5,487 bases of DNA from an uncultured Opitutia bacterium (GTDB lineage Bacteria; Verrucomicrobiota; Verrucomicrobiia; Opitutales; UBA953): NCBI GenBank assembly GCA_903895475.1, contig CAITUF010000166.1, positions 1-5,487 of the forward strand, read 5' to 3'. A program made the translations under genes and the position numbers. The notes under the pieces are model-generated. The model saw only the letters and a program-made list of their open reading frames with translations. It did not search any database and was not told the DNA's origin. This document shows positions 1-3,627 of this stretch, piece by piece; positions within the stretch are counted from its first letter, which is position 1, and each line of letters opens with the position of its first letter.

Positions 1-5
1 AGGGG

Positions 6-79
6 TGGACGGAGAGGGACTCGAACCCACGACATTCTGCGTGTAAAGCAGACGCTCTAACCAACTGAGCTATCCATCC
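6..79 (-). tRNA. tRNA-Val (anticodon UAC)
   Basis: Read on the minus strand this folds into a complete cloverleaf of 74 nt without CCA. The acceptor stem GGATGGA pairs with TCCGTCC (one G-U pair). The D-arm has GCTC/GAGC around a loop containing GG. The anticodon stem TCTGC/GCAGA closes the loop TTTACAC, so the anticodon is UAC (positions 43-45) and the tRNA reads GUA and related valine codons. The T-loop is TTCGAGT. The discriminator base is A (position 6), as expected for valine. The next bases are CCCC, not CCA, so the 3' CCA must be added after transcription. One oddity is a U-U mismatch at the second pair of the T-stem (positions 29 and 15). The identity rests on the anticodon and discriminator and is quite sure. 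Confidence 0.96.
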
Positions 80-91
80 GATGGAGGGTTG

Positions 92-121
92 GGTATAGGG
101 AAGCCCCCCGCCTTTTGTCCA
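92..121 (-). promoter_or_regulatory. Candidate sigma70-type promoter of tRNA-Val
   Basis: On the minus strand there is a -35 box TGGACA (121 to 116, 5 of 6 matches to TTGACA), an 18-bp spacer and a -10 box TATACC (97 to 92, 4 of 6). The -10 box ends 12 bp before the first base of the tRNA at 79, so transcription would start around 85. A GC-rich stretch lies between -10 and the tRNA, as in stringently controlled promoters, but calling that control here is inference. Confidence 0.5.
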
Positions 122-143
122 CTATGAAAACCGCCCCCGATGC

Positions 144-173
144 TTGCCCATGGGGGCCGAAAGCCTTCATAAT
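144..173 (+). promoter_or_regulatory. Candidate promoter of the four-gene cluster
   Basis: The -35 box is TTGCCC (144-149, 4 of 6 matches), the spacer is 18 bp and the -10 box is CATAAT (168-173, 5 of 6). The predicted start of transcription falls at about 180-181, at or next to the ATG at 181. That would leave almost no 5' leader. The promoter diverges from the tRNA promoter at 92-121. The call rests on consensus matching by eye only. Confidence 0.45.
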
Positions 174-180
174 CGGGTAC

Positions 181-417
181 ATGGACCCCGTCCGCATCCA
201 ACGTATCCGCCAGGCCCTCGAGGCCCTGACTTCTCCGGGGGTCGGGAAAGAGGCCCTTTTGGAGTCATTAAAGGTGCTAGATAGCGAGGTTTCGCTGGCT
301 AATTCTGGGCTGCCCGGCGACCTAGACCATTACCTGCGGCGTCGTTCCTATGAGAAGGCCTTGGCCTATTTAAACGGTGGCACTCCGGGGGCCGGCACCT
401 GCGGACGCGGCGCATGA
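181..417 (+). CDS. Hypothetical 78-residue helical protein, first gene of the cluster
   Basis: I do not recognise this protein. The ATG at 181 begins MDPVRIQRIRQALEAL and gives 78 residues. A longer reading from TTG at 115 is possible, but its start codon overlaps the tRNA promoter and it would add a poor, Cys/Pro/Gly-containing leader. The protein looks soluble, without signal peptide or membrane segment. It is probably three short amphipathic helices (about residues 3-18, 22-37 and 45-62), the last rich in Arg/Tyr/Lys (HYLRRRSYEKALAYL), followed by a flexible Gly-rich tail. There is no Shine-Dalgarno site before the ATG. The stop overlaps the next start as ATGA, so it is probably translationally coupled to the SUI1-like gene and may work with it or in translation; this is inference from context alone. 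Existence is supported by the tight overlap and by the promoter placed just upstream. Confidence 0.7.
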   Translation: MDPVRIQRIRQALEALTSPGVGKEALLESLKVLDSEVSLANSGLPGDLDHYLRRRSYEKALAYLNGGTPGAGTCGRGA

Positions 418-749
418 ACGAGAACCCCTTTGAGAAGCTCGACTCGTCGGGCTTGCCGCCGGGACCTCCACCCAAGCCCGTCGTGCCCGCCGCTAAGGCC
501 AAACCGAAGTTAGGGAAAATTATCCTGCAATATGAGCGCACCGGGCGCGGGGGTAAAGAAGTGACCGTCCTCAAGGGGCTCTGGTTGGAGTCCCAGGAAA
601 ATCGGATGCGCGAGGCGTTGCTGAAGGAGATGAAACGCGCGCTCGGCACCGGCGGTGCCCTCGAGGCCCGCGAGATTGTCCTGCAAGGCGATCGTCGCGA
701 GACGGCCAAGGCTTGGCTCCTCAAGGACGGTTTCACGACCAACCTGTGA
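414..749 (+). CDS. SUI1/eIF1-like (YciH family) translation factor homologue
   Basis: The 111-residue protein has a Pro-rich, probably disordered N-terminus (residues 1-33, with PPGPPPKP at 15-22) and then a SUI1 fold of about 70 residues. The family hallmarks are visible: the basic loop TGRGGKEVTVLKGL (43-56), the helix REALLKEMKRALGTGGAL (66-83) with the GTGG turn, and EIVLQGDRRE (87-96) with the QGD motif, ending in a second helix and KDGF. Eukaryotic eIF1 binds the small ribosomal subunit and guards start-codon choice. Bacterial YciH proteins share the fold and are thought to affect initiation, but their cellular role is less settled. Length matches E. coli YciH (about 108 residues). The ATG lies inside the stop of the preceding gene (ATGA), with no strong Shine-Dalgarno site, suggesting coupling. 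The family call is firm; the exact function is not. Confidence 0.9.
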   Translation: MNENPFEKLDSSGLPPGPPPKPVVPAAKAKPKLGKIILQYERTGRGGKEVTVLKGLWLESQENRMREALLKEMKRALGTGGALEAREIVLQGDRRETAKAWLLKDGFTTNL

Positions 750-767
750 GTCCGAAAACCGCTCGCC

Positions 768-784
768 TCCGCCGTCTCGGCGGG
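768..784 (+). promoter_or_regulatory. GC-rich hairpin in the leader of the cca-type gene
   Basis: CCGCCG (769-774), loop TCT and CGGCGG (778-783) form a perfect 6-bp stem, extended by a T-G wobble pair (768/784). It lies in the 47-bp gap between the SUI1-like gene and the nucleotidyltransferase and ends 12 nt before the GTG start. There is no T-run after it, so it does not look like a standard terminator. It could affect initiation at the weak start, mark RNA processing, or be neutral. Confidence 0.45.
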
Positions 785-796
785 TAGGGTAGGGCT

Positions 797-2194
797 GTGT
801 CCGCCGCCCAGCCCAACTTGATTGACCTAACGGGTGCGCATGCGCCCGTCGCCGAGGTCTGCGCTTTACTGCGCGCGGCGGGCGGTCGGCCCTTACTCGT
901 GGGCGGCTGCGTGCGCGATGCCCTCTTGGGTCTGCCCATCGGCGAAATCGATATCGAGGTCTATGGCCTCGGTACGCGCCAAGTGGAGGCCGCTTTACGC
1001 CGTCGCTTTGGTATTGTGACGGTGGGAGCCGCTTTCGGCGTAACCAAAGTAAAAGATCACCCGATCGACGTCTCCGTTCCGCGCCGCGAGAATCGGACCG
1101 GGGTTAGGCACACGGATTTCGACGTCCAGGCCGACCCAACGATGACGCCGAAGGATGCGGCCGAACGGCGCGATTTCACGGCGAATGCCATCCTCTGGGA
1201 CCCAGCGACGGGCGAGTTAATTGACCCGTGGGGCGGCGTGGCCGACCTGCAGCAGAAAGTGTTCCGTCACGTCTCCGCGAAGTTTTCCGAAGACCCGCTG
1301 CGGGTCCTGCGGGCGATGCAGTTTGCAGCTCGCTTTGGCTTCGCCGTCGCGCCCGAAACAATCGAATTATGCCGCGGCCTAAAGCAGGAGGGCCTCCCGC
1401 CCGAACGCTTGATGGAGGAGTGGAAGAAGCTCCTGCTGCGCGGTCGCCAGCCGTCGCTCGGACTAAAGTTCCTTCAGGATTGTGGCTGGCTTCGTTTCTA
1501 TCCGGGACTGCAGGCCACCGTCGATGTGCCGCAGGATCCCGCCTGGCATCCCGAAGGCTGCGTGTGGACGCATACTTACCTGTGCTTGGATGCTTTCGCC
1601 GCTGAGCGCACCGGCAATGACGAGGAAGACCTCATCGTCGGCTTGGCCGTGCTCCTCCATGACTTGGGTAAAGCGACGACGACCAAGAAGGAAGCAGACG
1701 ATCGCTGGCATGCCTACGGCCATGAGGCCGCCAGTGTCCCACTCGCCGAAGCCTTCCTCGCCCAGCTCACCCGCGAAGTAAAATTAATCGAGGCCGTGCT
1801 ACCGCTTGTGCGCTGGCACGCCCAGCCGCACGAACTCCACAAGGCGCAGGCCGGCGAGGGCGCCGTTCGCCGTTTGGCGAATAAAGTTGGACGGATCGAC
1901 CGCCTCGTCCGCGTCGATTCCGCTGACCGAAAGGGCCGCAACCAGGAATGGCGTCATGAGCCTTCGCCGCAAGGCGTGTGGCTGCTGGCGATGGCCGCTC
2001 AGCTCAATATTCAGGACTCGATGCCCAAACGCATCCTCCTGGGGCGACACCTCATCGCTTCTGGGTATAAGCCTGCCGGATGGTTCTCCGAAGTGCTCGA
2101 TGAGGCCTTTGAGGCTCAAATGGATGGGGTGTTCACCGACGAGGCTAGCGGCCTCGTCTGGCTTCAGGAACGCATGGCCCGCCGCGCTGTCTAA
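797..2194 (+). CDS. cca: CCA-adding type tRNA nucleotidyltransferase with HD domain
   Basis: This 465-residue class II nucleotidyltransferase probably builds or repairs the CCA end of tRNAs from CTP and ATP in the cytoplasm. The head domain shows LVGGCVRDALLG (34-45), then the metal-binding pair D52-x-E54 in EIDIEVYG and a third carboxylate D91 in IDVSVPR. RRDFTANAI (124-132) is the conserved ribose-contact motif, and EDPLRVLRAMQFAARFGF matches the neck domain. An HD phosphohydrolase domain follows, with H259, HDLGK (H288-D289), HAYGHE (305-310) and WHAQ (H341), so the protein may also act on phosphate esters or cyclic phosphates, as reported for E. coli Cca. Start is GTG at 797; an AGGG at 786-789 is a weak ribosome-binding candidate. 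The tRNA-Val next door lacks an encoded CCA, which fits. Bacterial poly(A) polymerases share the same head, so that activity cannot be fully excluded. Confidence 0.88.
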   Translation: MSAAQPNLIDLTGAHAPVAEVCALLRAAGGRPLLVGGCVRDALLGLPIGEIDIEVYGLGTRQVEAALRRRFGIVTVGAAFGVTKVKDHPIDVSVPRRENRTGVRHTDFDVQADPTMTPKDAAERRDFTANAILWDPATGELIDPWGGVADLQQKVFRHVSAKFSEDPLRVLRAMQFAARFGFAVAPETIELCRGLKQEGLPPERLMEEWKKLLLRGRQPSLGLKFLQDCGWLRFYPGLQATVDVPQDPAWHPEGCVWTHTYLCLDAFAAERTGNDEEDLIVGLAVLLHDLGKATTTKKEADDRWHAYGHEAASVPLAEAFLAQLTREVKLIEAVLPLVRWHAQPHELHKAQAGEGAVRRLANKVGRIDRLVRVDSADRKGRNQEWRHEPSPQGVWLLAMAAQLNIQDSMPKRILLGRHLIASGYKPAGWFSEVLDEAFEAQMDGVFTDEASGLVWLQERMARRAV

Positions 2195-2200
2195 CGCTTT

Positions 2201-2674
2201 ATGGCAAATCCCACGCAAGGTCTTCCCGCGCTGCTGACGGCCCAACCCGATTGGAATGCCGTGCTCGCCCAGGTACTCCAGAACTTCGGCTGCGTCACGG
2301 GGACGATTCACCGCACGGATTCCACGACGGGTCTGCTGACGTTGATTGCGCATCAAGGCATTCCCCCACAGGTCCTGCCGATGCTGTTGCCCAAGATCGA
2401 CAACATCCCATTCGGTAAGGGCATCGCCGGCTGTGCGGCCCAGCGCAAGGAAGCGGTCCAACTATGTAACCTACAGGAAGACCTTGGTGGCGTGGCGAAG
2501 CCGGATGCGCGTAAGACCAATGTTCAAGGTGCCCTCGCCGTGCCGATTGTCACTCCCGAGGGGAAAGTGGTCGGCGTCCTCGGCATCGGAAAGATGTCTC
2601 CCTACGAGTTTTCTGAAACGGAATCTGCGGCGCTGTCCGCCTGTGCGGCCTTGCTGCCAGCGTCTTTGGCCTAG
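2201..2674 (+). CDS. Stand-alone GAF-domain protein
   Basis: The 157 residues are nearly filled by one GAF domain, a small-molecule binding or sensing fold. The typical elements appear in order: an N-terminal helix (about 16-29), a first strand pair (GTIHRTDSTTGLLTLIAHQG, 34-53), IPFGKGIAGCAAQRKEAVQL (69-88), the core strand GALAVPIV (110-117), GKVVGVLGIG (121-130) and a final helix from EFSETE onward. No kinase, cyclase or DNA-binding domain is attached. Cysteines are at 31, 78, 89 and 148. Free methionine-R-sulfoxide reductases are GAF proteins of similar size, but the segment carrying their characteristic cysteine cluster (HIACD-like) is absent, so I do not call that enzyme. The ATG is 6 bp after the preceding stop, with no Shine-Dalgarno site, so translation is probably coupled to the nucleotidyltransferase. 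The ligand is unknown. Confidence 0.85.
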   Translation: MANPTQGLPALLTAQPDWNAVLAQVLQNFGCVTGTIHRTDSTTGLLTLIAHQGIPPQVLPMLLPKIDNIPFGKGIAGCAAQRKEAVQLCNLQEDLGGVAKPDARKTNVQGALAVPIVTPEGKVVGVLGIGKMSPYEFSETESAALSACAALLPASLA

Positions 2675-2696
2675 GTGTAACGCCTTAGTTTTATTT
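2671..2696 (+). terminator. Probable intrinsic terminator of the four-gene cluster
   Basis: CTAGGTG (2671-2677), loop TAA (2678-2680) and CGCCTTAG (2681-2688) form a 7-bp stem with one T-G wobble and one bulged T, followed directly by TTTTATTT (2689-2696). The stop codon TAG of the GAF gene (2672-2674) lies within the left arm. The position after the last gene of the cluster and the T-rich tail support the call; the stem is of moderate strength. Confidence 0.6.
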
Positions 2697-2718
2697 AGGT
2701 AATAGACACCACTATAAC
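2690..2718 (+). promoter_or_regulatory. Candidate promoter of the FecR-domain gene
   Basis: A -10 box TATAAC (2713-2718, 5 of 6 matches) lies 17 bp after a weak -35 box TTTATT (2690-2695, 3 of 6). The -35 box overlaps the T-tail of the upstream terminator. Transcription would begin near 2725 and leave a leader of about 34 nt before the ATG at 2759. A weak AAGG (2745-2748), 10 nt before the ATG, is the only ribosome-binding candidate. Confidence 0.4.
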
Positions 2719-2758
2719 GCGGTGGACGCTTGGGCAATGGTTCCAAGGCTTGGCGAGT

Positions 2759-3625
2759 ATGAAACCGTTCATCTTGTTGTTATTATCTGTCGTTCTCGCT
2801 CGGGCCGAACTTCTCCGTGGGCAAGTGGAGCTGGCTGGCCTCAAAGGAGCTATCACGGCGAAGTCGACCTTTGATCAAGTCATCCGTCCCCTCACGGCCG
2901 GGGACGCCATTCGTGAGGATGACGAACTCGCGACCCCTAGCGATGGGGCGGCTGAGCTCATGTTTTCTAACGGCGTCAAGGTGCTCGTGGCGCCGGGTAC
3001 CAAGCTGCGTCTATCCATGTTTCGTCAGGTCAAGATGCCGCTCCCTGGTCAGCGTCGTGAGGCCGGTGAACTTCCCAACGATGGCTCGTTGGTCGACTTG
3101 GTGCTCGGTGCAGGGCGTGTGACGGTCGTTTGTCCACCGCTCCAAGCCCGTTCGCAGGTTTCGGTACGCACGCCGCAGGGTCGCTCCGATTTACGTCGTG
3201 AGGGCGTGTATGAATTGAGCTTCGAACTTGCCTCTAGTGGAGAGTTGGTGGCGCAGACCTTGGTCTTGGCCGGGGCCTTAAAGTTCACGCCGGTTGGCAA
3301 GGGTAAGCCACTCAGCGTGGAGGCAAATAATAAGCTCTTGATTACTTCCGATTTAGCTACGCCAGCCCAAGTCGTGTTGGAGAAACTTAAGATGGAAACC
3401 GGAGAGGTGGAAGTCCGCCTCAAGAGCGTAGTCTTCGATCCGTCGACGGATACTTTTCCGACATTAGCCCCTAAGGCGTTACCCATCGCTCCGCCCGCCC
3501 CCAGTGCCGGCGCATCGTTTACGAATCAGCCTGCGCCGGCTCCATCCGAACAGGTCATGCAAAAAGTGACCCAGGAGATTCTCGGTCGTCAGGCTCAGAC
3601 GAACCCGTCGCCGACGGGTGGCTGA
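2759..3625 (+). CDS. Exported FecR-domain protein
   Basis: The start is set at ATG 2759 (288 residues), because MKPFILLLLSVVLARA then forms a compact signal peptide with a likely signal peptidase I cut after A-R-A (residue 16); a TTG three codons earlier is less likely. The mature part opens with a FecR-type fold: LRGQVELAGLKG (19-30), LTAGDAIREDDELATPSDGAAELMF (45-69) and NGVKVLVAPGTKLRL (71-85), the usual pattern of G-D-x-I...L-x-T...G-x-A-E-L and a Pro-Gly turn. Further beta-rich sequence runs to about 230. The last 55 residues are rich in Pro, Ala and Gln and probably disordered. There is no membrane anchor after the signal, so the protein is likely periplasmic. Classical FecR has a cytoplasmic tail that controls the sigma factor FecI; this one does not, and no sigma factor lies nearby, so it is not expected to be an anti-sigma factor. 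Its role is unknown, perhaps envelope or polymer binding. Confidence 0.82.
   Translation: MKPFILLLLSVVLARAELLRGQVELAGLKGAITAKSTFDQVIRPLTAGDAIREDDELATPSDGAAELMFSNGVKVLVAPGTKLRLSMFRQVKMPLPGQRREAGELPNDGSLVDLVLGAGRVTVVCPPLQARSQVSVRTPQGRSDLRREGVYELSFELASSGELVAQTLVLAGALKFTPVGKGKPLSVEANNKLLITSDLATPAQVVLEKLKMETGEVEVRLKSVVFDPSTDTFPTLAPKALPIAPPAPSAGASFTNQPAPAPSEQVMQKVTQEILGRQAQTNPSPTGG
3603..3619 (-). terminator. Candidate hairpin terminator downstream of uvrA
   Basis: ACCCGTCG (3603-3610) and CGACGGGT (3612-3619) form a perfect 8-bp inverted repeat around one base, which folds as a 7-bp stem with a GGC loop on the minus strand. It begins 8 nt after the uvrA stop codon and is followed on that strand by TCGTCT, only partly T-rich. 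The same bases encode the last residues of the FecR-domain protein (P-S-P-T). A single dual-use hairpin between convergent genes is plausible, but the poor T-run keeps confidence low. Confidence 0.35.
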
Positions 3626-3627
3626 TT

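Noticed and set aside
1..80. tRNA 3' end as an integration (att) site of a mobile element
   Set aside because: No integrase, direct repeat of the tRNA end or phage-like gene is visible, and the bases downstream of the tRNA 3' end lie beyond the left edge.
115..180. Upstream extension of the first gene to a TTG at 115 or ATG at 124
   Set aside because: The extension runs through the candidate promoter at 144-173, and the TTG overlaps the tRNA -35 box. The added residues are unlike the helical protein that follows. The ATG at 181 is simpler.
299..742. 147-residue minus-strand reading frame
   Set aside because: It is antisense to the SUI1-like gene and the small upstream gene; its Arg/Ser/Pro-rich composition is typical of a shadow frame.
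1799..2461. 220-residue minus-strand reading frame
   Set aside because: It crosses antisense over the end of the nucleotidyltransferase and the start of the GAF gene, both clearly real, and its translation shows no domain or credible start region.
2750..2758. TTG start three codons before the FecR-domain ATG
   Set aside because: The ATG at 2759 gives a normal signal peptide beginning M-K; the extra residues add nothing and TTG is a weaker start.
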